DNA of 5,014 nt from Thermodesulfobacteriota bacterium. GTDB lineage: Bacteria; Desulfobacterota; DSM-4660; Desulfatiglandales; HGW-15. The notes under the pieces were generated by a model. The model worked only from the letters and a program-made list of their open reading frames with translations. It was not told where the DNA came from and did no database searches. This document shows, piece after piece, positions 1 through 5,014 of this stretch. How positions within the stretch are numbered: the stretch's first letter is position 1; every line of letters starts with the position of its first letter. A program made the translations under genes and the position numbers. The stretch spans positions 1 to 5,014 of the forward strand of contig JALOPA010000233.1 in NCBI GenBank assembly GCA_025454125.1. The letters run 5' to 3'.

Positions 1-11
1 GACCGTTCACG

Positions 12-109
12 GTTCACCGTAAAAGCGAAGAAAAATGGTGCAAGGTTCAAGGTACACGGTGCACGGTCAGGAAAGATAAGAGTTCACCGTAAAGACCAGG
101 AAGAATGGT
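12..109. repeat. Imperfect 28-nt direct repeat, period 70
   Basis: The segment 12-39 and the segment 82-109 align without gaps at 23 of 28 positions. Both begin GTTCACCGTAAA and end AATGGT. The copies are 70 bases apart and have no coding potential that I can support. The spacer contains the related GGTACACGGTGCACGGT words. The function is unknown. Confidence 0.7.
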
Positions 110-126
110 TCACAATGAACGGACCA

Positions 127-190
127 CAGGCGACCTACAACAAGCAACTTGCCACAAGCAACCTGCAACAGGCAACTTGCATCAAGCGAC
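127..190. repeat. 14-nt tandem repeat array, about 4.5 copies
   Basis: The consensus is CAAGCAACYTGCAA. Copies lie at 127-140 (3 differences), 141-154 (1), 155-168 (0), 169-182 (2), and a partial copy at 183-190 (1 difference over 8 bases). The unit contains GCAA-C-TTGC, a small dyad, so neighbouring copies could pair with each other as RNA or single-stranded DNA. The 14-base period is not a multiple of three, which argues against coding. The array ends about 63 bases before the start codon of the mutase subunit. Confidence 0.8.
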
Positions 191-240
191 GGACCCTGAC
201 CGCGGACAACGGACAACGGTGAACGGTGAACGCATTTGAG

Positions 241-247
241 GGCGAGG
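241..247 (+). promoter_or_regulatory. Ribosome binding site deciding the start of the B12 subunit gene
   Basis: The purine-rich GGCGAGG lies 6 bases before ATG 254. The longer in-frame option, TTG at 236, is a weak start codon immediately after the ACGGTGA repeat and has no comparable purine tract at the right distance. ATG 254 is therefore preferred. Confidence 0.6.
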
Positions 248-253
248 CAGAGA

Positions 254-664
254 ATGGTGAAGGAACGCAGACTCAGAGTGATGGTGGCTAAACCCGGGCT
301 GGACGGCCATGACCGGGGAGCCCGCATTATTGCCAGGGCTTTCCGCGACGCAGGGTTTGAGGTAGTCTACACAGGGCTTCATCAGACGCCGGAGTCCATC
401 GTTCAGGCCGCGATCCAGGAGGACGTGGATATGCTGGGGTTGTCCAGCCTCGCCGGCGCCCACATGTACCTCTTCCCCGAGGTGGTCAGGCTCTTGAAAG
501 AAAAAGGGGGCGAGGATGTCGTGGTGTGCGGAGGGGGAATCATTCCTGACGAAGATATTCCAAAGCTCAAAGAGGCGGGCATTGCCGAGATCTTCACACC
601 CGGCTCCAAGCTGGATGACATTGTGAAGTGGGTGCGGGATCATGTGAGGCCGAGGATCGGTTGA
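254..664 (+). CDS. Methylmalonyl-CoA mutase, cobalamin-binding (C-terminal/small) subunit
   Basis: This 136-residue protein is a stand-alone B12-binding domain that pairs with a separate catalytic subunit to interconvert succinyl-CoA and (R)-methylmalonyl-CoA in the cytoplasm. The diagnostic DxHxxG motif is present (Asp17, His19, Gly22, within [10 protein letters not shown]), with His19 expected as the lower axial cobalt ligand. It is followed by GLSSLAGAH (62-70) and the glycine-rich GGGIIPDED (93-101), both typical of the Rossmann-like cobalamin fold. The length matches split mutase small subunits; there is no TIM-barrel domain. The stop codon shares its A with the meaB start at 664 (TGATG), indicating translational coupling. 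The family is certain. The exact acyl-CoA substrate is less so, because related split mutases (isobutyryl-CoA, ethylmalonyl-CoA) use near-identical B12 subunits and the catalytic partner is not visible. Confidence 0.93.
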   Translation: MVKERRLRVMVAKPGLDGHDRGARIIARAFRDAGFEVVYTGLHQTPESIVQAAIQEDVDMLGLSSLAGAHMYLFPEVVRLLKEKGGEDVVVCGGGIIPDEDIPKLKEAGIAEIFTPGSKLDDIVKWVRDHVRPRIG

Positions 665-1629
665 TGACAAACGCGGTTGAAAAGGTCATTGCAGGGGATG
701 TTCGGGCCGTGGCCCGCTTGATCAGGGACATCGACGACAGGGTCCCGGAAGTGAGGGAAACGCTCAAGGCCCTTTACCCCCACACGGGACACGCCTATGT
801 GGTGGGCATCACAGGTGCGCCGGGGGTGGGGAAAAGCACGCTCGTGGATCAGATGGTGGCGCACTTGAGGAAAGCGGAGAAGACCGTGGGGGTGCTCGCC
901 GTCGATCCGACCAGCCCCTTCAGCGGAGGCGCCATTTTGGGCGATCGCATTCGCATGCAGCGCCACAGTCTGGACGAGGGGGTGTTCATCCGTTCGCTGG
1001 CCACGCGGGGCCACTTCGGCGGGCTCACCCAGTCCACGCGAAGCGCGATCGACGTCCTGGACGCCATGGGCAAGGACTACATCCTCGTGGAGACGGTCGG
1101 CGTGGGGCAGGATGAGGTGGATGTGGTCAAGAGCGCCCAGACCACGATCATCGTCGTGATCCCGGGCATGGGGGACGACATCCAGGCCATCAAGGCCGGC
1201 ATCCTGGAGGTGGGGGACGTCTTTGTCATCAACAAGGCGGATCGGGACGGCGCGGACAAGACGCTCAATGAGCTGCGGCAGATGATCGACATGGGCCAGC
1301 AGAAGTTCAAGCAAGGGACCTGGGTCCCGCCCATTCTCAAGGTGGAAGCGGTTTTCGACCGGGGCGTGGCTGAACTCCTGGCAGCGATCGAGCAGCACAG
1401 GACCTACCTGAAAGAGTCCGGAGGGGACCAGCACCTTTTGCGCCGGACCCTGCGCATCCGTGAGGAACTGGCGGAAATGGTCAAGAACCGGCTCATCCAG
1501 GAGGTGTTGGATCAATTGATTGAAGGCGGTGAGTTCGAACGGGCCGTGGAGGCGATCCTGGCCGGGGAGACGGACCCCTACACCGCTTCGGACAATCTCG
1601 TTTTTTCCAGATTGGGGCGCACCCAATGA
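664..1629 (+). CDS. meaB: Methylmalonyl-CoA mutase-associated GTPase MeaB (ArgK family)
   Basis: This 321-residue P-loop GTPase of the SIMIBI G3E class acts as the chaperone of B12-dependent acyl-CoA mutases: it gates adenosylcobalamin loading and protects the mutase from inactivation. Visible motifs are Walker A GAPGVGKST (51-59, Lys57), the switch-region DPTSPFSGGAILGDRIRM (81-98), the G3-like ETVGVGQDE (143-151) and the base-specificity motif NKAD (190-193). The C-terminal helical region (about 255-321) is the expected dimerisation arm. I chose ATG 664 because it shares one base with the upstream stop and has GAGG at 652-655, 8 bases away; the longer GTG start at 628 would overlap the upstream gene by 37 bases. 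Older databases call this family an arginine/lysine transport ATPase kinase (ArgK), which is a misnomer. Direct coupling to the B12 subunit gene supports the mutase role. Confidence 0.95.
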   Translation: MTNAVEKVIAGDVRAVARLIRDIDDRVPEVRETLKALYPHTGHAYVVGITGAPGVGKSTLVDQMVAHLRKAEKTVGVLAVDPTSPFSGGAILGDRIRMQRHSLDEGVFIRSLATRGHFGGLTQSTRSAIDVLDAMGKDYILVETVGVGQDEVDVVKSAQTTIIVVIPGMGDDIQAIKAGILEVGDVFVINKADRDGADKTLNELRQMIDMGQQKFKQGTWVPPILKVEAVFDRGVAELLAAIEQHRTYLKESGGDQHLLRRTLRIREELAEMVKNRLIQEVLDQLIEGGEFERAVEAILAGETDPYTASDNLVFSRLGRTQ

Positions 1630-1871
1630 CCGACTCCGAGATGCAGCAAGAGGGTGAGGCCGAACGCTCTCGGGTTTTCGTTTTCCTGGGCCGGATCGCG
1701 CTGGGGGTGGTTGAGGTTTTTTTTCTGCTCTTTGGGGTCTACCTGCTGATCCTGGCGTACCATCTCACAGACCCTTTGTCGTTCATCATGACCTTCTTTG
1801 CATCCAACCTGGTCATCCTGATCAGTGCGGCGCTATTGCTGGGGCTGGTTCTCAAGTTCAGAAAAAAGTGA
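1626..1871 (+). CDS. Small two-helix membrane protein, function unknown
   Basis: I do not recognise a family for this 81-residue protein. It has a hydrophilic, acidic N-terminus (about 1-13), then RSRVFVFLGR, a hydrophobic helix at about 24-45, a short HLTDP turn, a second hydrophobic helix at about 52-76, and a basic tail KFRKK. Positive charges on both ends suggest both termini face the cytoplasm with a short external turn (inference from the positive-inside rule). The start codon overlaps the meaB stop as ATGA (1626-1629), so it is probably translated by coupling and belongs to the mutase operon. The ribosome binding site is weak (GGGGCG at about 1614-1619). It is likely a real gene because of the overlap, the coherent two-helix pattern and the basic tail. 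It could be an assembly factor, a small transporter subunit or unrelated to the mutase. Confidence 0.7.
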   Translation: MTDSEMQQEGEAERSRVFVFLGRIALGVVEVFFLLFGVYLLILAYHLTDPLSFIMTFFASNLVILISAALLLGLVLKFRKK

Positions 1872-1946
1872 CCGTTTGGCTCTAGGGAATAAACACAGAA
1901 AACGGATAACCTTTTCGGGGTCGTTCAGCGTTCAATGATCCGTGGC

Positions 1947-1954
1947 AAAGGAGG
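1947..1954 (+). promoter_or_regulatory. Strong Shine-Dalgarno fixing the start of the regulator gene
   Basis: AAAGGAGG lies 8 bases before ATG 1963, near the ideal match and spacing. An in-frame GTG at 1942 would place this site inside the coding sequence, so ATG 1963 is preferred. Confidence 0.85.
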
Positions 1955-1962
1955 AGACTGGC

Positions 1963-2511
1963 ATGCCGACAAAGCAGGGCCCCTTGCCGCTTGGAAAACG
2001 AGTGGCGAAACTTCGCAAAGAGCGGAACATGACGGTTCAGAGCCTGGCCAATGAAACCGGCCTGACGGCTTCCTACATTTCGCAGATCGAAAAGGCGGAA
2101 GTGATTCCTCCGGTGGCCGTGATTCTTCAGCTGTCAAGAGCTCTGGAGATCGATTCGAGCATTCTCCTGAAGGAAGAGAAGAAGCAGATCGGAAGCAAGG
2201 CACACGACGATTTCCAGAAACGAACGGAAGATTACTCTTACCGCAATCTCACGCCCGAGGCGCAGCACAAGCACCTCAAGGCCTTCAAGGTGTTCATCGA
2301 CCCGCGCTCGGATCACAAGGGGGTCAGTTACCAGCACCAGGGGGAGGAGTTCATCTACGTTCTGAGGGGGGAACTGGAAGTGTTCGTCGGGGAGAACCGC
2401 AGTGTTTTGAGACCCGACGAGAGCATTCACTTCAATTCGTCCATCGTGCACAAGCTGCGGAATCTGAGTGCGGAGAAAGCGGAACTATTGGTGGTGCTCT
2501 ATACACCCTGA
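1963..2511 (+). CDS. XRE-family HTH transcriptional regulator with C-terminal cupin domain
   Basis: This 182-residue protein is a cytoplasmic DNA-binding regulator with a small-molecule-sensing domain. The N-terminal helix-turn-helix (about 10-70) shows the XRE pattern GKRVAKLRKERNMTVQSLA, then the recognition region TGLTASYISQIEK (32-44) and a helical end to about residue 69. A linker (71-105) leads to a single cupin_2 barrel (about 106-180), with motif 1 around HQGEEFIYVLRG (125-136) and motif 2 around SIHFNSSIVHKLRN (154-167). The usual first histidine of cupin motif 1 is Tyr123 here, while His125, Glu129 and His163 remain, so metal binding may be altered or absent. The gene sits between the mutase cluster and an acyl-CoA dehydrogenase, suggesting control of acyl-CoA metabolism, but the ligand and operator are not visible. 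The 91-nt upstream gap holds no promoter I trust, so readthrough from the mutase operon is possible. Confidence 0.92.
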   Translation: MPTKQGPLPLGKRVAKLRKERNMTVQSLANETGLTASYISQIEKAEVIPPVAVILQLSRALEIDSSILLKEEKKQIGSKAHDDFQKRTEDYSYRNLTPEAQHKHLKAFKVFIDPRSDHKGVSYQHQGEEFIYVLRGELEVFVGENRSVLRPDESIHFNSSIVHKLRNLSAEKAELLVVLYTP

Positions 2512-2522
2512 GCAGGAGCTCG

Positions 2523-2677
2523 GCAGGTTGCTGAAAAACGCCCATCTCAGCGAAGAGTGACAAGTAACAAGTGACAAGTTGCGAGATCAAGACATCGACT
2601 TTTCACTCGTGACTCGTCACTTGTCACTCGTTCCTTTCACTTGGCGCCTTGTATCTGAGCATTTTTGAGCAACCTGC
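2523..2677. repeat. 155-bp nested inverted-repeat element (MITE-like)
   Basis: The outer arms at 2523-2541 (GCAGGTTGCTGAAAAACGC) and 2659-2677 match as inverted repeats at 17 of 19 positions. An inner inverted repeat has arms 2555-2579 and 2605-2629 that match at 21 of 25, including a perfect 11-base outer part (GAGTGACAAGT). The inner arms are themselves made of repeated GTGACAAGT and ACTCGTCAC words. There is no open reading frame I would support inside. Terminal inverted repeats with no coding capacity are what a miniature non-autonomous element or an extragenic palindrome would look like. I see no convincing target-site duplication in the flanks, so the mobile interpretation is inference. 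As RNA it would fold into a long hairpin between the regulator stop and the next promoter. It lacks a clean T-tract, so I do not call it an intrinsic terminator. Confidence 0.7.
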
Positions 2678-2698
2678 GTGAAGGCCCTTTTTCGTGAT

Positions 2699-2727
2699 TT
2701 GAGATTTGAATCTTAGGGTTTTATTAT
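2699..2727 (+). promoter_or_regulatory. Predicted sigma70-type promoter for the acyl-CoA dehydrogenase
   Basis: TTGAGA (2699-2704) and TATTAT (2722-2727) each match the -35 and -10 consensus at 5 of 6 positions and are separated by exactly 17 bases in a locally AT-rich stretch. The transcription start would fall near 2734, giving a leader of about 30 bases before ATG 2765. This argues against the GTG start at 2738, which would be almost leaderless. The promoter lies just downstream of the inverted-repeat element. Confidence 0.6.
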
Positions 2728-2749
2728 CGCTGCAGCGGTGGGCTGCATG

Positions 2750-2754
2750 AGGAG
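2750..2754 (+). promoter_or_regulatory. Ribosome binding site for the acyl-CoA dehydrogenase gene
   Basis: AGGAG lies 10 bases before ATG 2765. In-frame alternatives are ATG 2747 and GTG 2738, but the family N-terminus normally begins a few residues before the FELSEEQKMI segment, which fits ATG 2765. Confidence 0.6.
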
Positions 2755-2764
2755 AAAAAGCTGC

Positions 2765-3907
2765 ATGTCCTTTGAACTGAGCGAAGAGCAGAAGATGATC
2801 CGGGCCATGGTGAGGGAATTTGCGCGAACCGAGATCCTGCCCACTGCGGCGCAGAGGGACAAAACCAGGGAATTTCCGAGAGAGAACCTTCGCAAGATGG
2901 GCGAGCTGGGTCTCATGGGCATGAATGTGCCCGCCGAGTACAACGGGGCGGGCGTGGACACCGTCAGCTACTCCGTGGCTCTCCAGGAAATCGCCTACTG
3001 CTGTGCGTCCACGGCCGTGATCATGTCCGTGCACAATTCCGTGGCGTGCGGCCCCATCTATCGCTTCGGTTCCGAGTATCTGAAGGAAACCTATTTAAAA
3101 CCTCTTGCGGCCGGAAAGAAGATCGGGTCCTTTGCGGTGACCGAACCGGGGGCAGGCTCTGACCCGGCAAGCCAGAAGATGAGGGCTGTGAGGGATGGGA
3201 ACAGTTACGTGATCAACGGCAACAAGGTGCTCATCAGCACGGGAAAAAACTCGGATGTCACCGTGGCCACCGCCTACACCAGCAGGGAGAAGAAGCACCG
3301 GGGAATCAGCGCCTTTGTGGTCGAGAAAGGAACCCCTGGGTTCTTCGTGGGAAAAGAAGAGGAAAAGATGGGGCTTTGCGCCTCGGACACGGTGGAACTC
3401 ATCTTCGAAGACTGCCGGGTGCCCAAGGAGAATCTCCTGGGCAAAGAAGGGGACGGTTTTGTCATTGCCATGGCTTCTCTCGATGGGGGCAGGATCGGGA
3501 TCGCGTCCCAGTCGGTCGGGCTGGCGCAGGCTTGCCTGGACGCGGCTGTGGCTTATTCCAGGGAGCGTGTCCAGTTTGGGAAGCCGATCGCCCAGTTCCA
3601 GGCGATCCGCTGGATGGTTGCAGACATGGCCACGGAGATCGAAGCGGCCAGGCTGCTCACTTTCAACGCCGCTGCCATGAGAGACAGGGGAGAGAATTTT
3701 TCAGCTGCCGCTTCCATGGCCAAAGTGTTTGCTTCGGAAATGGCCAACCGAGTCGCCTACCGGGCCCTCCAAATCCACGGCGGTTACGGGTATATTAAAG
3801 ACTTCCCTGTGGAGAGGTACTATCGGGATGCGAGGGTGCTCACCCTGTATGAGGGGACCTCCGAGATTCAGAGAACCGTCATCTCCAATCATGTGTTGGG
3901 AAAATAA
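2765..3907 (+). CDS. Acyl-CoA dehydrogenase, short-chain (butyryl-CoA-like) type
   Basis: This 380-residue flavoenzyme oxidises an acyl-CoA to the trans-2-enoyl-CoA, passing electrons from FAD to electron-transfer flavoprotein in the cytoplasm. The length is typical of the family. The N-terminal helical domain (about 1-120) is followed by the first family signature AVTEPGAGSDPAS (124-136), the beta domain to about 230, and the C-terminal helical domain. That last domain carries RVQFGKPIAQFQ (268-279) and the second signature, which runs from Gln336 to Asp355 around IHGGYGYIKDFP. The catalytic base is Glu363 in LYEGTSEIQR, the position used by short- and medium-chain enzymes; the isovaleryl-type alternative position has LDGGR (239-243) with no glutamate. 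Butyryl-CoA is the most likely substrate; isobutyryl- or 2-methylbutyryl-CoA cannot be excluded. No etfAB genes lie in the window. It has its own predicted promoter and follows a regulator gene. Confidence 0.95.
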   Translation: MSFELSEEQKMIRAMVREFARTEILPTAAQRDKTREFPRENLRKMGELGLMGMNVPAEYNGAGVDTVSYSVALQEIAYCCASTAVIMSVHNSVACGPIYRFGSEYLKETYLKPLAAGKKIGSFAVTEPGAGSDPASQKMRAVRDGNSYVINGNKVLISTGKNSDVTVATAYTSREKKHRGISAFVVEKGTPGFFVGKEEEKMGLCASDTVELIFEDCRVPKENLLGKEGDGFVIAMASLDGGRIGIASQSVGLAQACLDAAVAYSRERVQFGKPIAQFQAIRWMVADMATEIEAARLLTFNAAAMRDRGENFSAAASMAKVFASEMANRVAYRALQIHGGYGYIKDFPVERYYRDARVLTLYEGTSEIQRTVISNHVLGK

Positions 3908-3924
3908 GAGGGACGAAGATTAGG

Positions 3925-3991
3925 GACAAAGGCACACAGGCACAGAGCAGTAAAGAAAGGGACAAGGTGACAAAGGCACCCAGGGACAGAG
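3925..3991. repeat. Imperfect 23-nt direct repeat (GACAAAGGCAC type)
   Basis: The segments 3925-3947 and 3969-3991 align at 21 of 23 positions. Both begin GACAAAGGCAC and end ACAGAG. They are offset by 44 bases and lie immediately after the acyl-CoA dehydrogenase stop codon. The first copy also forms most of the left arm of the inverted repeat described in the next entry. Confidence 0.75.
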
Positions 3992-4028
3992 GGATACAAG
4001 TACTGTTCTGCTTTGTGCCTTTGTGCCT
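3930..4028. repeat. Inverted repeat between the acyl-CoA dehydrogenase and methyltransferase genes
   Basis: The left arm 3930-3950 (AGGCACACAGGCACAGAGCAG minus its last base, then G) and the right arm 4008-4028 (CTGCTTTGTGCCTTTGTGCC and one more T) are reverse complements at 19 of 21 positions. They are separated by 57 bases holding the second direct-repeat copy. Further related words (CACTTTGTGTC) follow at 4033-4043. The arms could fold as RNA and might end transcription of the acyl-CoA dehydrogenase mRNA, but there is no T-tract after the right arm. The gap 3908-4091 otherwise shows no gene I can support. Confidence 0.7.
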
Positions 4029-4091
4029 CTGCCACTTTGTGTCTTGGTCCAGTTACAGAGGTGGAAGCGGAGGAGATCATCCCGATCTTTC

Positions 4092-4997
4092 ATGAGACAA
4101 TTTTTCTCAGAATACCGAGAAGTTATTCCAGACTTCGAATCCTTTCTGGAAAGCTTAAGAAAGCCTCTTCCCAACCACCTTCGCATCAATCGGCTCAAGG
4201 CATCTCCGGCTTCGGTTGTTGCCATGCTTGAGGAGAAAGGCATCTCCTTGAAGCATGCGCCGGGCGGGGACGACACTTTTTACGAGGCTCCCAGAGACCT
4301 CCTGCCTGGAAAGCTGCTCGAGTATTTTCTTGGTCACATCCATCCTCAGGCTCTGACCTCCTGTCTGGCATCGCTGGTTCTTGGACCTCGGCCCAACAGC
4401 TCTGTGCTGGATCTCTGCGCTGCACCCGGCGGAAAAACCTCTCACATGGCGCAACTCATGGGCAACTCCGGAATCGTCGTGGCCAATGAACTCCATCTTC
4501 GGCGTCACGCTCCGCTCACCCACACCCTGTCCCGCCTGGGGGTGTTGAATTCTGTTCTCACGGCTTACGCAGCCCAGGAGTTCCCCTTGAGAGAGTCCTT
4601 TGATTTCGTCATGGCAGACGTCCCCTGTTCAGGGGAGGGGAGATGGCGGCTCTCCAGAGAGCCTGAGGCAAAACAGGAATCCCGTTACAGGAGTGCCGTA
4701 GCAGCTGCACAAAAGAAAATGATTCTGAGGGGTTTCGACCTCTTGAAAAAGGAAGGGATTATGCTTTACTCCACTTGCACCTACAGCCCGGAGGAGAACG
4801 AGGGGCCGGTTGACTTTCTCCTCCGGCGACGGGATGCGGATGTGCTGCCCTTGGACACTGTTCCCGGAGTCGAGCCGGGGATTTGCGAGTGGCGAAAGGA
4901 GACGTTCGATGCAAGAGTCAGGGGGGCTGGGAGATTCTACCCTCACCGAATCGATTCCGTGGGATTCTTCATGGCCAAGATTCGCAAGCGAGGATGA
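4092..4997 (+). CDS. NOL1/NOP2/Sun-family RNA cytosine-C5 methyltransferase (RsmB/RsmF-like)
   Basis: This 301-residue protein is a SAM-dependent m5C methyltransferase acting on rRNA or tRNA. It has the family N1 region PNHLRINRLK (27-36), SAM motif I VLDLCAAPGGKTSHMAQ (105-121), the acidic motif II residue Glu133, motif IV ADVPCSGEG (175-183, Cys179) and motif VI YSTCTYSPEENE (226-237). Cys229 is the expected nucleophile and Cys179 the product-release cysteine. The C-terminal RFYPHRIDSVGFFMAKI closes the fold. There is no N-terminal NusB-like domain (as in RsmB) and no C-terminal PUA-like extension (as in E. coli RsmF), so it is the compact form, similar in size to archaeal Nop2/Trm4-like enzymes. 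I chose ATG 4092 because the longer GTG start at 4023 lies inside the repeat and adds an unrelated basic segment. The nearest GGAGGAG (4069-4075) is 16 bases away, so initiation is uncertain. The target base cannot be assigned. Confidence 0.92.
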   Translation: MRQFFSEYREVIPDFESFLESLRKPLPNHLRINRLKASPASVVAMLEEKGISLKHAPGGDDTFYEAPRDLLPGKLLEYFLGHIHPQALTSCLASLVLGPRPNSSVLDLCAAPGGKTSHMAQLMGNSGIVVANELHLRRHAPLTHTLSRLGVLNSVLTAYAAQEFPLRESFDFVMADVPCSGEGRWRLSREPEAKQESRYRSAVAAAQKKMILRGFDLLKKEGIMLYSTCTYSPEENEGPVDFLLRRRDADVLPLDTVPGVEPGICEWRKETFDARVRGAGRFYPHRIDSVGFFMAKIRKRG

Positions 4998-5014
4998 AAG
5001 GCGTCAGATCTTTG

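Larger units (their letters stand above)
4..232. repeat. Inverted repeat framing the first intergenic region
   Basis: Seventeen bases at 4-20 (built from GTTCACGGTTCACCGT) reappear as the reverse complement at 216-232 (ACGGTGAACGGTGAACG), matching at 16 of 17 positions. The right arm is itself a doubled ACGGTGA word and ends about 20 bases before the start codon of the mutase subunit. The arms enclose about 195 bases containing further repeats. The matches are read directly from the sequence; whether this is a mobile unit, a folded RNA or simply accumulated repeat words cannot be decided here. Related words (GTACACGGTGCACGGT) also occur at 52-67. Confidence 0.75.

Noticed and set aside
1..253. 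CRISPR array in the first gap
   Set aside because: The tandem units are 14 bases with no unique spacers between them, and the longer 28-nt repeat occurs only twice with diverged copies. No cas genes are present.
182..670. A 162-codon open frame on the - strand over the B12 subunit
   Set aside because: It is opposite an unambiguous cobalamin-binding domain and reads into the upstream repeats. No domain is recognisable and no ribosome binding site was noted.
640..1626. A 328-codon open frame on the - strand covering nearly all of meaB
   Set aside because: It is the antisense shadow of a GC-rich gene. The translation is rich in His, Asp, Leu and Arg with no recognisable motif, whereas the + strand carries complete MeaB motifs.
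1872..1962. Possible promoter or operator in the gap before the regulator (TTGGCT at 1876, GATAAC at 1905, CCGTTT/AAACGG dyad)
   Set aside because: The -35 and -10 candidates are 23 bases apart and the dyad is only six bases with a 22-base loop, which is within chance for such a gap.
2506..2521. Possible hairpin after the regulator stop (CTGAGC-AGGA-GCTCGG)
   Set aside because: The stem is only six pairs including a G-U wobble and is not followed by a T-tract, so an intrinsic terminator is not supported.
3376..3798. Open frames of about 140 codons in other + frames inside the acyl-CoA dehydrogenase gene (also 3255-3680)
   Set aside because: They are out-of-frame readings of a fully intact 380-residue enzyme, with biased Gly/Arg/Ser composition and no family motif.
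3920..4276. A 118-codon open frame on the - strand across the repeat-rich gap
   Set aside because: Its C-terminal part is a translation of the GGCACA repeats (Cys/Leu/Pro-rich low complexity) and its N-terminal part is antisense to the methyltransferase.

Overview
The window is a GC-rich bacterial segment carrying six protein-coding genes, all on the + strand, separated by three gaps filled with short quasi-palindromic repeats. Gene content (a stand-alone cobalamin-binding subunit of a methylmalonyl-CoA mutase, its MeaB chaperone GTPase, a short-chain-type acyl-CoA dehydrogenase and a helix-turn-helix/cupin regulator) resembles that of anaerobic propionate- and fatty-acid-oxidising or sulfate-reducing Desulfobacterota (former Deltaproteobacteria). 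The lineage is inferred from gene style only; no rRNA or other phylogenetic marker is present.

Layout. Positions 1-253 are non-coding and hold a framing inverted repeat, a 28-nt direct repeat and a 14-nt tandem array. Positions 254-1871 form a tight, translationally coupled cluster: the B12-binding mutase subunit (254-664) shares one base with meaB (664-1629), which overlaps by four bases a small two-helix membrane protein of unknown function (1626-1871). After a 91-nt gap comes an XRE-type HTH/cupin regulator (1963-2511) with a strong Shine-Dalgarno. Positions 2512-2764 hold a 155-bp nested inverted-repeat element and then a good sigma70-type promoter for the acyl-CoA dehydrogenase (2765-3907). 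A 184-nt gap with GGCACA-type direct and inverted repeats leads to a compact NOL1/NOP2/Sun (RsmB/RsmF-like) RNA m5C methyltransferase (4092-4997).

How the genes fit together. The B12 subunit needs a catalytic mutase subunit, which is not in this window, to interconvert succinyl-CoA and (R)-methylmalonyl-CoA; MeaB protects the enzyme and gates its cofactor. The acyl-CoA dehydrogenase would supply or consume short-chain acyl-CoA intermediates in the same metabolic area. The regulator may control one or both groups, but this is inferred from position. The RNA methyltransferase looks like an unrelated housekeeping gene.

The genes belong to known families. I found no convincing new multi-gene system. 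The least explained content is the repeats: each of the three main intergenic gaps has its own set of short words present in both direct and inverted orientation, as if a repeat-generating process acts on intergenic DNA in this genome.
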